From Mayfieldus sp963740555 (GTDB lineage: Bacteria; Actinomycetota; Thermoleophilia; Solirubrobacterales; 70-9), in the NCBI GenBank assembly GCA_963740555.1, contig CAVUES010000006.1, positions 34,348 through 98,347 of the forward strand: a DNA stretch of 64,000 nt. Reading direction: 5' to 3'. This document shows, piece after piece, positions 33,196 through 41,552 of the stretch. The position numbers and the translations under genes are program-made. The notes beneath the pieces were generated by a model. The model saw only the letters and a program-made list of their open reading frames with translations, made no database searches and was not told the origin of the DNA. Each line of letters opens with the position of its first letter. Position 1 is the stretch's first letter.

Positions 33196-34266
33196 TCAGC
33201 CGGCCGGAGCCAGCGCCGGCTCGGTCGCGGACGCCTGCTCGGGACGCGCGGCAGCCACGACGCGGTTGCGGCCCGCCGCCTTCGCTTCGTACAGCGCCTT
33301 GTCGGCGGACTTGAAGAGTCGCTCGTAGACCACCTCGCCGCCGGCGCCGGCGCTGACCCCGAACGACGCGGTGAGGTCGAGGCCCCCGGGTCGGGACTCC
33401 TCCAGCGTGGCTCGCAGGCGCTCGGAGATCGCTCTACCCTCGTCGAGCTCAGCGCCCGGAATCAGGATCAGGAACTCCTCGCCGCCGAGCCGGTAGATGA
33501 GCTCGAAGGAGCGCAGCGCCTTGCGCATCTGGTAGGCGACGGAGCGCAGCACCGCGTCCCCGCGGTCGTGGCCGTGGGTGTCGTTGACGTCCTTGAAGTT
33601 GTCCAGGTCGCAGGCGACGAAGGCAACCGAGGCGCCGGTCAGCTGCGCCTGCTGTTCGAGCTCCAGCGCCCTCACCTCGAGCGCTTTGCGGTTCAGAAGG
33701 CCGGTGAGCGGGTCGAGCACCGCGGCGTCGCGCTGCGTCATCTCAGCCTCGACCAGCGCCCAGTTGGCGACCGTGACGCTGATCAGAAGCGCGAGCGAAG
33801 CAATGACCAGCCTCGGATCGTCGGCGGCGCCGCTTGGATCGAAGCCGACCGTGACCGCGAGCATGACGACCGCGGTCAGCGCGGCGAACGCGAGCACGAC
33901 CTTGCCGCGGAAGCGCATCGGGGCGACCGCGGCGGGGATGATCGTCAGCGGGATCGCCGCGCTGTTGGCCCCGCCGGTGAGCGGGATTGCCGCCGCGAAC
34001 AGGCAGGTCATGAAGATCATCGTGCCGATCGCGAAGCGCTCGGGGTGTTCGCTGCGCTTCAGCATCACTTCCAGAAGCGCGAGGTTGAGCCCCGCGGGGG
34101 CGAACAGCAGCAGGCTCCAGAAACCGTTCCACGGAGCGACGATGAACAGCATCGCGCCGATCGTGAGCCAGATGAAGACACGCGCGTGGCGCACGCGGTC
34201 GCTGGCCTCGACCACACGCATGCGGTCGAGCTCGGTCGGGCACAGCCATGAGCGGCGCTCGTTCAT
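33196..34266 (-). CDS. membrane-bound GGDEF diguanylate cyclase
   Basis: 356-residue protein with an N-terminal membrane part (about six hydrophobic segments, residues 28-175, for example VFIWLTIGAMLFIVAPW and LVIASLALLISVTVANWAL) and a C-terminal GGDEF domain (about 190-345). DPLTGLLNRKAL opens the domain, CDLDNFKDVNDTHGHDRGD binds metal/GTP, and the active loop is GGEEF near 260, consistent with cyclic-di-GMP synthesis. The RxxD inhibitory site usually found just before the loop is not present. ATG 34266 (MNERRSW) is preferred to a longer GTG start. Alone as a transcription unit. Confidence 0.9.
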   Translation of the reverse strand: MNERRSWLCPTELDRMRVVEASDRVRHARVFIWLTIGAMLFIVAPWNGFWSLLLFAPAGLNLALLEVMLKRSEHPERFAIGTMIFMTCLFAAAIPLTGGANSAAIPLTIIPAAVAPMRFRGKVVLAFAALTAVVMLAVTVGFDPSGAADDPRLVIASLALLISVTVANWALVEAEMTQRDAAVLDPLTGLLNRKALEVRALELEQQAQLTGASVAFVACDLDNFKDVNDTHGHDRGDAVLRSVAYQMRKALRSFELIYRLGGEEFLILIPGAELDEGRAISERLRATLEESRPGGLDLTASFGVSAGAGGEVVYERLFKSADKALYEAKAAGRNRVVAAARPEQASATEPALAPAG

Positions 34267-34368
34267 GCACTGACTATCGGCTGCCCTGCCGCTTCGGTGA
34301 GCAAGCCGCCGGCCGGGCGCCATTGTTGGCCGTATGTACTAGGAAGTGCGTGACCGAGGGTCTAATTG

Positions 34369-34400
34369 GTGCCTGGGACCGGCCAGTGCCTGAGACCGCC
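34369..34400. repeat. short direct repeat
   Basis: GTGCCTGGGACCGGC (34369-34383) and GTGCCTGAGACCGCC (34386-34400) match at 13 of 15 bases. They lie just downstream of the small secreted-protein gene. No function is evident. Confidence 0.45.
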
Positions 34401-34408
34401 GGAGCGGC

Positions 34409-34807
34409 TCAGAAGAGCTTGTAGCTCTCGCGGGAGAGCTTGAAGCCGTGGCCGCTCTGCTTCCCCTTGCAGCGTACGCCCGAGGTGAGGCTCTTGCAGC
34501 GGAAGCCGTGGACGGAGATCGCGTCGCCGTAGGCCAGCGCGTCGCCCTGATCGGTGGCGTCGCTGACGCAGAGGAAGTGTGCCTTGCCCTTGTGGCCGAG
34601 GCCGAGCGACTGTCCCCAGTCGAACTCGCATGAGTTCGGCTTCGGCGGCGACTGCCAGCTTTTCTGCTGGATGTCGCAGCGCACTCCCTGCTTGAAGATG
34701 TCGCAGCGGATGTTTCCGGACGGGGAGTGGAAGCCGACGATCGCGGAGGCGCTCGCCGGCGCGATCGCCACGACGAGAAAAGCACCAAGGACGATCAGCC
34801 GGCGCAT
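34409..34807 (-). CDS. small secreted cysteine-rich protein (DUF6636-like)
   Basis: 132-residue exported protein. Residues 1-22 form a signal peptide (LIVLGAFLVVAIAPASASA). The mature part has FHSPSGNIRCDIF, VRCDIQQKSW, PPKPNSCEFDWGQSL, AHFLCVSDAT, GFRCKSLTSGVRCKGKQ: six cysteines that could form three disulphides. The order F-x-SPSGNI-x-C / W-x-PPKP-x-C-x-DWG is that of small actinobacterial secreted proteins classed as DUF6636 (from memory). Function unknown. Confidence 0.78.
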   Translation of the reverse strand: MRRLIVLGAFLVVAIAPASASAIVGFHSPSGNIRCDIFKQGVRCDIQQKSWQSPPKPNSCEFDWGQSLGLGHKGKAHFLCVSDATDQGDALAYGDAISVHGFRCKSLTSGVRCKGKQSGHGFKLSRESYKLF

Positions 34808-34816
34808 GGCGTCAGC

Positions 34817-35092
34817 CTAGCCGCTGCTCGCGACCCGCCGAAGTCGATGCACGGGGACCAGCTGGTCGTAGTCGCGCAGCAGGCGCGCTGTCACGCCCTG
34901 GACGGTCTTGGCGCCGTACTGGAGCGTCGGGTTGCCGTGGGTGAGGACCGCGAGCCCCAGCCTGCGCGAGCCGCGTCGCAGCTGGGCGACCTGGTTGATC
35001 CGCCAGCCGTCGGAGGCGGGGATGAAGCCGCCCTTGAAGAAGACCTGCCAGCCGGCCGGCTTGGCCGGCGGCACTCCCCAGCGCAGGGCCAT
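34817..35092 (-). pseudogene. C-terminal fragment of a serine hydrolase/beta-lactamase-like protein
   Basis: 92 residues from ATG 35092, beginning abruptly in the sequence LRWGVPPAKPAGWQVFFKG. WQVFFKGGF is in the position of the KTG-containing strand of class A beta-lactamase-like proteins, and VAQLRRGSRRLGLAVLTHG and YGAKTVQGVTARLL read like their last strand and helix. The catalytic SxxK and SDN regions are missing, and just upstream the sequence meets the stop of the F420-type gene. It is best explained as a truncated relic, though a short expressed protein cannot be excluded. Confidence 0.55.
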
Positions 35093-35102
35093 TGGTAGGC
35101 GC

Positions 35103-35591
35103 CTACTCACGGGGCTCGAGCATCAGGACCGGGATCCTGCGATCGCCCGCGCGGCGCTGGTAGACGGCGTAGCCGCCGTATCGACGCACGGCGAGCTCCC
35201 AAGCGCGCTCGCGCTCCTCGCCCTCCAGCTCGCGGGCGCGGTAGGCGTGCTCGTCGCCGCCGATCGTGAAGCGCACGTCGGGGTTGGCGACGATGTTGCG
35301 ATGCCAGGCCGGGTGCTTTCGGTCGCCACCCCGTGAGGCGACGAGCAGGATCCTCTCGCCGTCGCGCGTGTAGACGAGGGGCGTCACCCGCTCCAGGCCG
35401 CTCTTCGCTCCCCTGACGTTCAGGAAGCCGACCATGCGGCGGCCGCTCATCGTCAATCGCCCGCCGCTGAGGCGCAGCATTCCGCGGTCCAGATGGGGCG
35501 CGACGTTGACGTAAAACCAGGACATCGGCCTCGAGGAGACGATCGACGTGAACACGCGATCGACCAGTGGGCTGCTCCCCTCCTCGCTCAC
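35103..35591 (-). CDS. second deazaflavin-dependent nitroreductase-family protein
   Basis: 162-residue Ddn-like split-barrel protein. LNVRGAKSGLERVTPLVYTR carries the family glycine/serine turn, then LLVASRGGDRKHPAWHRNI and the closing RRIPVLMLEPRE strand. The first 50 residues add an amphipathic segment (RPMSWFYVNVAPHLDRGMLRL). GTG 35591 overlaps the zwf stop (GTGA), so it is translated with zwf. Since F420 is reduced in actinobacteria by F420-dependent glucose-6-phosphate dehydrogenase, the link with zwf is suggestive, but zwf here is of the NADP type. Confidence 0.9.
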   Translation of the reverse strand: MSEEGSSPLVDRVFTSIVSSRPMSWFYVNVAPHLDRGMLRLSGGRLTMSGRRMVGFLNVRGAKSGLERVTPLVYTRDGERILLVASRGGDRKHPAWHRNIVANPDVRFTIGGDEHAYRARELEGEERERAWELAVRRYGGYAVYQRRAGDRRIPVLMLEPRE

Positions 35592-37000
35592 GACGGAGGC
35601 TCCGGCGGCCCGCCGCCGTCCGGCATCCAGGGCTCATACCACTCGCATATCCCCCGGCACAGGGACGCGGCGCCTTCGGGCCCCCAGGAGCCCGGCTCGT
35701 ACGGCTCGACCGCGGGGGGGTCGTCGAGCAGCGGCTGCACGATCCGCCAGGTCTGCTCGACCTGGTCTTCATTGGTGAACAACCCGTGCTCGTCGCGCAG
35801 CGCGTCATCGAGCAGGCGCTCGTAGGGCTCGGGCTCCTCGCCCGGCGTCTTTTCGAACAGCACCGTGAAGTCCGCTGGCTCGTAGGCCTCCTTGCCAGCC
35901 TTCTTGGAAAGGAAGCGGATTCGGGCGCCGGCCCGCGGGTCGATCCGGATCGTGATCTGGTTCGGGTCCGGGCGTGCGCGGGGACCGATGCCGAGCCGCG
36001 GCGGCCGCTTGAAGACCACGTTCACCTCGGTCTCTCTGATCGGCAGGCACTTGCCGGCGCGGATGAAGAAGGGAACGCCCGACCAGCGCCAGTTGTCGAT
36101 CTCCAGCTCCAGCGCTGCATAGGTCTCGGTTTTCGATTTCGGATCGACGCCGTCGATCTTGCGGTAGCCCGTGTATTGACCGCGCACATATCGCTTCGGG
36201 TCCGCCGCCCGCACCGCCTTGAACAGGTCCAGCTTCTTGTCGCGCACCGAGTCGTCGGCGTTGCCGGACGGAGGCTCCATCGCGACCAGGCCGAGGACCT
36301 GGAGCAGGTGGTTCTGGACCACGTCGCGCAGCGCGCCGACCGGGTCATAGAAGCGGCCCCGGTCATCGACCCCGAAGTCCTCGGCCATCGTCATCTGCAC
36401 GTGGGAGACGTACTGGCGGTTCCAGATCGGCTCCAGCAGCGTGTTGGTGAAGCGCAGATAGCTGATGTCCATCACCGGCTCCTTGCCGAGGAAGTGGTCG
36501 ATGCGAAGGATCTGGTCCTCCTCCAGCACCTCGCGCAGCTCGGCGTTGAGCTGCTTCGCGGACTCGAGGTCGTGGCCGAACGGCTTCTCGACCACGACGC
36601 GGGCCGACTCGGTCAGCCCGGCCGCGCCGAGGCCGTGGACGACGGTCGAGAAGAGCGAGGGCGGGACCTCGAGGTAGAAGACCGGCATCTTCTTGCCTTC
36701 CAGGTGGTCGCCGAGTCGCTTGTAGCTTTCGGGATTGGTGTAGTCGCCGTTCACGAACGTCATCCGTGCGGCGAGACTCTTGAACACCTTCTCGTCGTAG
36801 TCCTGGACCGTTTCCTCGATCGACTCGCGAGCCCGGGTCCGCAGGTCCTCGTGGCCCCAGTCCCCGCGACGGCCGACGCCGATGATCGGGCAATCGAGGC
36901 AACCGCGGGCCTCAAGCCTGTAGAGCGCCCTGAACGTCATCTTCTTCGCCAGGTCGCCGGTGATCCCGAAGATCACCAGCACGTCGGCGTTCTGGCTCAT
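35588..37000 (-). CDS. zwf: glucose-6-phosphate 1-dehydrogenase
   Basis: 470-residue first enzyme of the oxidative pentose phosphate pathway, oxidising glucose 6-phosphate with NADP. The dinucleotide site VIFGITGDLAKK is at about 9-20, the active-site RIDHFLGKEPV near 165 and the substrate Lys/His in VVVEKPFGHD near 135. VPFFIRAGKCLP near 315 is the later family signature. ATG 37000 (MSQNADVLV) starts one strand before the Rossmann turn; a longer reading crosses a hairpin repeat. The following F420-type gene overlaps its stop. Confidence 0.95.
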   Translation of the reverse strand: MSQNADVLVIFGITGDLAKKMTFRALYRLEARGCLDCPIIGVGRRGDWGHEDLRTRARESIEETVQDYDEKVFKSLAARMTFVNGDYTNPESYKRLGDHLEGKKMPVFYLEVPPSLFSTVVHGLGAAGLTESARVVVEKPFGHDLESAKQLNAELREVLEEDQILRIDHFLGKEPVMDISYLRFTNTLLEPIWNRQYVSHVQMTMAEDFGVDDRGRFYDPVGALRDVVQNHLLQVLGLVAMEPPSGNADDSVRDKKLDLFKAVRAADPKRYVRGQYTGYRKIDGVDPKSKTETYAALELEIDNWRWSGVPFFIRAGKCLPIRETEVNVVFKRPPRLGIGPRARPDPNQITIRIDPRAGARIRFLSKKAGKEAYEPADFTVLFEKTPGEEPEPYERLLDDALRDEHGLFTNEDQVEQTWRIVQPLLDDPPAVEPYEPGSWGPEGAASLCRGICEWYEPWMPDGGGPPEPPS

Positions 37001-37031
37001 AGCGGGCAGGCTAACGGCTGCGTCGTTGCCA

Positions 37032-37098
37032 GTTCCTCGTTGCTCGTTCCTAGTTCCTTGGCCGGGGCCCCGATCCCGAGGAACAAGCAACAAGGAAC
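37032..37098. terminator. long imperfect inverted repeat between the EAL gene and zwf
   Basis: GTTCCTCGTTGCTCGTTCCT (37032-37051) and AGGAACAAGCAACAAGGAAC (37079-37098) pair at 18 of 20 positions; both mismatches are C/T changes that allow G-U pairs on one strand. The 27-base loop is G+C-rich. Likely 3' end signal of the EAL gene or leader structure of zwf (both minus strand). Confidence 0.55.
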
Positions 37099-37104
37099 AA
37101 GCTT

Positions 37105-38661
37105 CTACCCGACTGGTTCGGGCTTGGCGTAGAGGTGACCCTGCGCGTAGTCCACTCCGAGCTGGCGCAGCAGCTCCGCGGTGGCCGAATCCTCGACGCC
37201 CTCGGCGATCGTGCGCTGGCCGTGACGGCGGGCTATCTCGACGATCGTGCGAACGACACGCTGGTTGCCCTCGTCGCCACGCAGGCCGCGCACGAAGTCC
37301 ATGTCGATCTTCAGGAAGTGGGCCGGGATGCTCTTCAAGTAGGTCATCGCGCCGAAACCGGTCCCGAAGTCGTCGAGGGCGAGCCGGCAGCCGAGCCTCT
37401 CGACACCGGCGGCGAATCGCATCGCCGCATCGGCGTTCTGGGCCGCGGCCGTCTCGGTGATCTCGAACGTGAGCCGGGAGGGGTCGGCGCCGGAGCTCTC
37501 CAGGGAGCGCCGGACATCCTGGAGTAGACGCCGCTCGGTCAGCGAGCGGGCCGAGACGTTCACCGCGACGCTGCGTCCCTTCGCAACCAGGTCCAGCGCC
37601 CGGCCGAGCATCCAGCGGTCGATGGCCTGGATCATGTCGAGGCGCTCCGCCGTCGGGAGGAAGTCGATCGGCGGCACGATGTCCTCGCCCCGTCCCTTCA
37701 TTCGCACCAGCAGCTCCTCCTGCACCTGCTGGCCGCTGTTCAGATCGACGATCGGTTGGCTGTAGGCGAGCAGGCGATCCCCTTCCACGGCGCCGGTGAT
37801 CCGCTTCTGCCAGCGCAGCTCCCAGAGCAGCTCCTGCTCGCGGTCCTTCTCGTCGCTGATGTCGGCAAAGACGCAGACCGCGCCCCCGATCTTGCCGTCC
37901 TGGAGGATCGGCGCGCTCGTGTACTTGGCGGCGAACGAGGTCCCGTCGGGGCGCCAGAAGACCTCGTCGCTGTTGTGGATCACCTCTCCGCGTAGCGTGG
38001 CCTGGATCGGGCTCTCCTCGACCGGGTAGGGCGAGCCATCGACGTGCGAGTGGTGCAGCAGCTCATGCCCGTCGCGGCCCATCAGCTCGGCGTGGTCGCA
38101 GCCGAGGATCTCACCGGCCGCGGGGTTGGCGTACGTGATCCGGCCCTCCGGGTCGACGCGAATGATCCCGTCGCCGATCGAGCGAAGGATCAGCTCGTTG
38201 TCGTGGATCAGCTGCGCGAGCTCCCGCTCCCGCTGCTCCTGGGCGCTGACGTCGGTGGCCACCAGCGCCGCTTGCCCGAGCTCCTCGTCTTCGCCCTTCA
38301 GCGGCGTGGCGTTGAGGCCGAGCTCGATCAGCGAGCCGTTGCGTCGCCGGCCAATCACCTGCCGCGGCGCCTGTGGCCGCCCGCGCGAGGCTCGCTCGCA
38401 GATCGACGTCACCTCGGCCGCGAACTCCGGCGTGACGAAGGAGCTGAATCGCTCCCCGATCATCTCCTCCGGCTCGTAGTCGAGCAACTCCTCCGCGGCC
38501 TGGTTGACGTAGGTGATCCTCCCCTCGCCGTCGGTGACGAGGATCAGGTCGCTGGACGTCTCGACCAGGACCCTGTAGAGGTCCCCGAAGTCTGTGAGCC
38601 GCTCCTGGGGCACGTCTGCACTCTTTCCTTCTCGCCGTGGATACTTCCCTGTATCTAGCAT
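37105..38661 (-). CDS. PAS-PAS-EAL signalling protein
   Basis: 518-residue soluble sensor. Two PAS domains (about 20-145 and 150-270; LILVTDGEGRITYVNQAAEE and IIRVDPEGRITYANPAAGEI) are followed by an EAL cyclic-di-GMP phosphodiesterase domain (about 280-515). Of the EAL motifs, ITETAA, DDFGTGFGAMTYL, LKIDMDFVRGL and IAEGVED are intact, but the name-giving motif reads EELLVRM rather than EALLR, which could reduce catalysis. There are no membrane segments. ATG 38661 is the first start; GTG 38613 is an alternative. It neighbours a GGDEF gene 2.8 kb away, so both synthesis and breakdown of cyclic-di-GMP are encoded here. Confidence 0.92.
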   Translation of the reverse strand: MLDTGKYPRREGKSADVPQERLTDFGDLYRVLVETSSDLILVTDGEGRITYVNQAAEELLDYEPEEMIGERFSSFVTPEFAAEVTSICERASRGRPQAPRQVIGRRRNGSLIELGLNATPLKGEDEELGQAALVATDVSAQEQRERELAQLIHDNELILRSIGDGIIRVDPEGRITYANPAAGEILGCDHAELMGRDGHELLHHSHVDGSPYPVEESPIQATLRGEVIHNSDEVFWRPDGTSFAAKYTSAPILQDGKIGGAVCVFADISDEKDREQELLWELRWQKRITGAVEGDRLLAYSQPIVDLNSGQQVQEELLVRMKGRGEDIVPPIDFLPTAERLDMIQAIDRWMLGRALDLVAKGRSVAVNVSARSLTERRLLQDVRRSLESSGADPSRLTFEITETAAAQNADAAMRFAAGVERLGCRLALDDFGTGFGAMTYLKSIPAHFLKIDMDFVRGLRGDEGNQRVVRTIVEIARRHGQRTIAEGVEDSATAELLRQLGVDYAQGHLYAKPEPVG

Positions 38662-38778
38662 CGCGTGCCTGGAACCATGACTTTTGGGTAATTCCTTGTC
38701 AAGGAAAGTGGGTACATCCGTCCGTCGGAGATCCGCCTAGCCGAGGCCATGGGCGGCTGGCGCCGACCGTAGGAATAC

Positions 38779-38894
38779 TTGCGGCGGCTTCGCCGCCTGA
38801 CATGCAAGTGCCGCGCCGCAACGCCGCGGCATCGAACCACTTGCGGCGCCTGCGGCGCCTGACGAGCTAGTGCCGCGGCGCAACGCCGCGGCAT
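38779..38894. repeat. two tandem copies of a palindromic repeat upstream of gnd
   Basis: Copy 1 (38779-38832) and copy 2 (38839-38894) share TTGCGGCG...GCCTGAC...AGTGCCGCG.CGCAACGCCGCGGCAT. Each holds GGCGGC/GCCGCC-type hairpins. The first 32 bases of copy 1 recur exactly at 39919-39950. The rest of the 38662-38904 gap has no gene. Confidence 0.7.
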
Positions 38895-38904
38895 ACTGCA
38901 CTGC

Positions 38905-39918
38905 ATGCAGCTGGGGATGGTCGGACTCGGTCGGATGGGCGCCAACATCGTGCGCCGTCTGATCCGCGATGGCCACGAGTGCGTCGTCTATGACGTCAGC
39001 GCCGACGCCGTCAAGACTCTGGAGGGAGAGGGAGCGACGGGGGCCGCCGACCTCGACGAGTTCGTCTCCAAGCTCGAAAAGCCGCGTGCCGCCTGGGTGA
39101 TGGTGCCGGCGGGTGAGATCACCGAGCAGTCGGTGAACGCCCTGGCCGAGCTGATGGAGTCCGGTGACGCGATCATCGACGGCGGCAACTCCTACTACCA
39201 CGACGACATGCGGCGTGCCGCCAAATTTGCCGAGAAGGGGATCGACTACGTCGACTGCGGCACCAGTGGCGGGGTGTTCGGGCTCGAGCGCGGCTACTGC
39301 CTGATGATCGGCGGCCCGGACGAGGCGTTTGCCCGGCTGGAGCCGATCTTCGCCTCGCTGGCTCCCGGCGTCGCCTCGGCGGAGCGGACGCCGGGTCGCA
39401 AAGGCGACCCCTCCGCGGCCGAGAAGGGCTACCTGCATTGCGGCCCCAACGGCGCCGGGCACTTCGTGAAGATGGTCCACAACGGGATCGAGTACGGCGT
39501 CATGGCCGCCTACGCCGAGGGACTGAACATCCTCCGCAACGCCGACGCCGGCAGCCGCAAGGTCGAGGCCGACGCCGAGACGGCGCCGCTCGAGCATCCC
39601 GACTACTACAAGTACGAGCTCGACCTCGCCGAGGTCGCCGAGGTTTGGCGGCGCGGCAGCGTTATCGGCTCCTGGTTGCTCGACCTCACCGCGGCGGCGC
39701 TCGCCGAGTCGCCCGACCTTGCCGACTTCGAAGGTCGGGTGTCGGACTCGGGCGAGGGCCGCTGGACCTCGATCGCAGCGATCGAGGAGGGAGTGCCCTC
39801 CCCGGTGCTGACAACGGCGCTCTACTCGCGCTTCGCCTCGCGCGGGCTCGACGACTTCGCCGACAAGGTCCTGTCGGCGATGCGCAAGCAGTTCGGCGGT
39901 CACCAGGAAAAGAAATGA
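38905..39918 (+). CDS. gnd: 6-phosphogluconate dehydrogenase, decarboxylating (short GndA/YqeC type)
   Basis: 337-residue enzyme oxidising and decarboxylating 6-phosphogluconate to ribulose 5-phosphate. The Rossmann motif MVGLGRMGANIVRRLIRDG opens the protein, DGGNSYYHDD near 93 and VDCGTSGGVFGLERGYCLM near 113 bind substrate, and HCGPNGAGHFVKMVHNGIEYG near 178 carries the catalytic Lys. It belongs to the shorter dimeric-type subfamily, often NAD-preferring (family knowledge), in contrast to the 470-residue E. coli form. A 32-base repeat follows its stop directly, and a tandem copy precedes the gene. Confidence 0.95.
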   Translation: MQLGMVGLGRMGANIVRRLIRDGHECVVYDVSADAVKTLEGEGATGAADLDEFVSKLEKPRAAWVMVPAGEITEQSVNALAELMESGDAIIDGGNSYYHDDMRRAAKFAEKGIDYVDCGTSGGVFGLERGYCLMIGGPDEAFARLEPIFASLAPGVASAERTPGRKGDPSAAEKGYLHCGPNGAGHFVKMVHNGIEYGVMAAYAEGLNILRNADAGSRKVEADAETAPLEHPDYYKYELDLAEVAEVWRRGSVIGSWLLDLTAAALAESPDLADFEGRVSDSGEGRWTSIAAIEEGVPSPVLTTALYSRFASRGLDDFADKVLSAMRKQFGGHQEKK

Positions 39919-39950
39919 TTGCGGCGGCTTCGCCGCCTGACATGCAAGTG
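39919..39950. repeat. palindromic repeat downstream of gnd
   Basis: TTGCGGCGGCTTCGCCGCCT and the following 12 bases are identical to 38779-38810. It starts at the base after the gnd stop codon and includes the stem GGCGGC/GCCGCC with loop TTC, so it may act as a 3' hairpin in this position. Confidence 0.75.
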
Positions 39951-39980
39951 GCGGCGCCGTTCGGCACCGCCCGGACCTAA

Positions 39981-40649
39981 GTGACGCCCCAGCTCGAGGT
40001 CCTGCCCGACGCCGATGCGGCGGCGCGTCGCGGCGCCGAGCTGATCGCCAAGACGGCCGCCGCCGCGATCGCCGCCAAGGGCAGCTTCGCCTTCGCCGCC
40101 AGCGGCGGCAAGGAGCCCTGGAACATGTATCGGAGACTCGCCGAGTGCGAGATCGAGTGGGAGCGCGTCGAGCTGTTCCAGGTCGACGAGCGAGTCGCGC
40201 CCGACGGCGATCCCGACCGCAACCTCACCCATCTGCTCGAGAGCCTGCCCGAGGCCGCACGCGCCAGGGTCCAGCCGATGCCGGTCACCGATCAGGACCT
40301 CGAGGCGGCGGCGACTCGCTATGCGGAGCGGCTCCGCGCCTCCCTCGATCTCGTCCACCTCGGCATCGGTCCCGACGGCCACACGGCCTCACTGGTCCCG
40401 GGCGACCCGGTGCTCGAGGTCATCGACCGGCGGGTCGCGATCACCGGCCCCTACCAGGGACATCGCCGCATGACCCTGACCTATCCCGAGCTCGAGAGAG
40501 CGGAACGCGTCTTCTGGCTGATCACCGGCGAGGAGAAGCGCGAGCCGCTCGGCTGGCTGATGGCCGGCGATCGCACGATCCCGGCCGCGCGGGTCGAGAC
40601 CGAGGAAGCGTTGGTGATCGCCGACGAAGCGGCCGCGTCAGGCAGCTAG
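39981..40649 (+). CDS. pgl: 6-phosphogluconolactonase
   Basis: 222-residue hydrolase of the pentose phosphate pathway, opening 6-phosphogluconolactone. ASGGKEPWNMYRRLAE near 39 (phosphate-binding, usually SGGxTP), VELFQVDERVAPDGDPDRNLTHL near 62 and the active-site HLGIGPDGHTASLVPGD near 125 are seen. Start is GTG 39981. It follows gnd after 62 bases holding a palindromic repeat, so co-transcription is possible. The NagB domain encoded at 12.7 kb is of the deaminase type and should not replace it. Confidence 0.92.
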   Translation: MTPQLEVLPDADAAARRGAELIAKTAAAAIAAKGSFAFAASGGKEPWNMYRRLAECEIEWERVELFQVDERVAPDGDPDRNLTHLLESLPEAARARVQPMPVTDQDLEAAATRYAERLRASLDLVHLGIGPDGHTASLVPGDPVLEVIDRRVAITGPYQGHRRMTLTYPELERAERVFWLITGEEKREPLGWLMAGDRTIPAARVETEEALVIADEAAASGS

Positions 40650-40706
40650 CGGCTCGATCACCAACCGGCGTGCCCGAAAAAGCCACACGCTGGGCGTGAG
40701 GTTCCC

Positions 40707-40712
40707 TAATAT
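40707..40712 (+). promoter_or_regulatory. putative -10 box
   Basis: TAATAT lies 21 bases before the GTG at 40734 in an otherwise G+C-rich stretch. No clear -35. A similar A+T patch (CCAATTATTGGG, 41565-41576) lies just before the oppositely directed gene at 41564. Confidence 0.35.
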
Positions 40713-40733
40713 TGGGTATGGAGGCGTCAGCAC

Positions 40734-41552
40734 GTGTTTCGAAGCAGGATTGGCCAAGGGGAGCTCGACATCGGGTCGCTTCGCCTTGCGCCGGGCTCAC
40801 ATTCCTCCCCCCGCGAGGGAGTCTGCGTCGTCGAGCTGGCCTCGCTGCTGGGCGGGGAAACGTTCTCCGACCGCCCGCGCTGCGTCTGCCGGGTGATCGC
40901 CGCCTACCTGCGCGCCCTCAACGATCGTCTGGCGCACGCCGACCGCCAGCGCCTGCGCCCCTACGCGACGCTTGCCGTCTACGACCGGGCGGGCCACCCG
41001 GGGACCCGCCGCCGGCGTGAGATCTGCATGACCGCGGTGGGAGCGAGACCCCGCGGCGGCCCATTGCGCCGCTTCCTGGAAAGGCTTGCGGTCACGACCC
41101 GCGTCCTCGCCGTGCTCGGCCCGGGGCGGGCGATCTGGATCGACGAAGGCGTGGCCGAGTACGCGGCGCGGCTGGTCTTCGCGGAGCGGGGGACCGAGGC
41201 GGCTTTCGCGCTGCTCGACCGCCTGCTCGACATCGGCGAAGCGCCACAGGCAGGCACCAACGGCGGGTCGCGAAACGGCTTGCCGCTAGAAGCCGCGCCG
41301 CTCGCGAATCCGGTTCAGGGAGCGGCGCAGGCGCGGGTCGCCGCCGCGATCCGCCAGCTCGCTGGCGACGCGAAGGTTGCGCAGCGCGAAAACGGCGGCC
41401 AGGGCGCCAACCACAATGGTCACGCCGATCACCTGGCGGGGGGAGACGCCGGCCAGCGCGACGAAGAAGGCGTAAAGGGAGATGACGCCGGCGACGGCGA
41501 TCCAGAACGAGACTCGAAGCTGGCCGAAGAGCTCCATCTGCTTCCACGGTAG
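40734..41552 (+). CDS. hypothetical protein, C-terminal part antisense to the next gene
   Basis: The open frame from GTG 40734 gives 272 residues. The first 180 look like a real protein: GVCVVELASLLGGETFSDRP, RVIAAYLRALNDRLAHADRQRL and AIWIDEGVAEYAARLVFAERG, a pattern I associate with small uncharacterised actinobacterial proteins of about 180-200 residues. The last 90 residues are low-complexity Gly/Asp/Glu and overlap, antisense, a clear membrane-protein gene (41286-41564). Either the stop was lost (a TAG at 41287-41289 lies in a neighbouring frame, so a small indel is possible) or the tail is not conserved. Function unknown. Confidence 0.6.
   Translation: MFRSRIGQGELDIGSLRLAPGSHSSPREGVCVVELASLLGGETFSDRPRCVCRVIAAYLRALNDRLAHADRQRLRPYATLAVYDRAGHPGTRRRREICMTAVGARPRGGPLRRFLERLAVTTRVLAVLGPGRAIWIDEGVAEYAARLVFAERGTEAAFALLDRLLDIGEAPQAGTNGGSRNGLPLEAAPLANPVQGAAQARVAAAIRQLAGDAKVAQRENGGQGANHNGHADHLAGGDAGQRDEEGVKGDDAGDGDPERDSKLAEELHLLPR

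Noticed and set aside
37021..37100. GTTCCT-type direct repeats considered as an insertion-sequence end
   Set aside because: They form one inverted repeat with no transposase and no target duplication.
38779..38894. Tandem palindromic repeats considered as a small CRISPR array
   Set aside because: Only two imperfect copies, no constant-length unique spacers and no cas genes.
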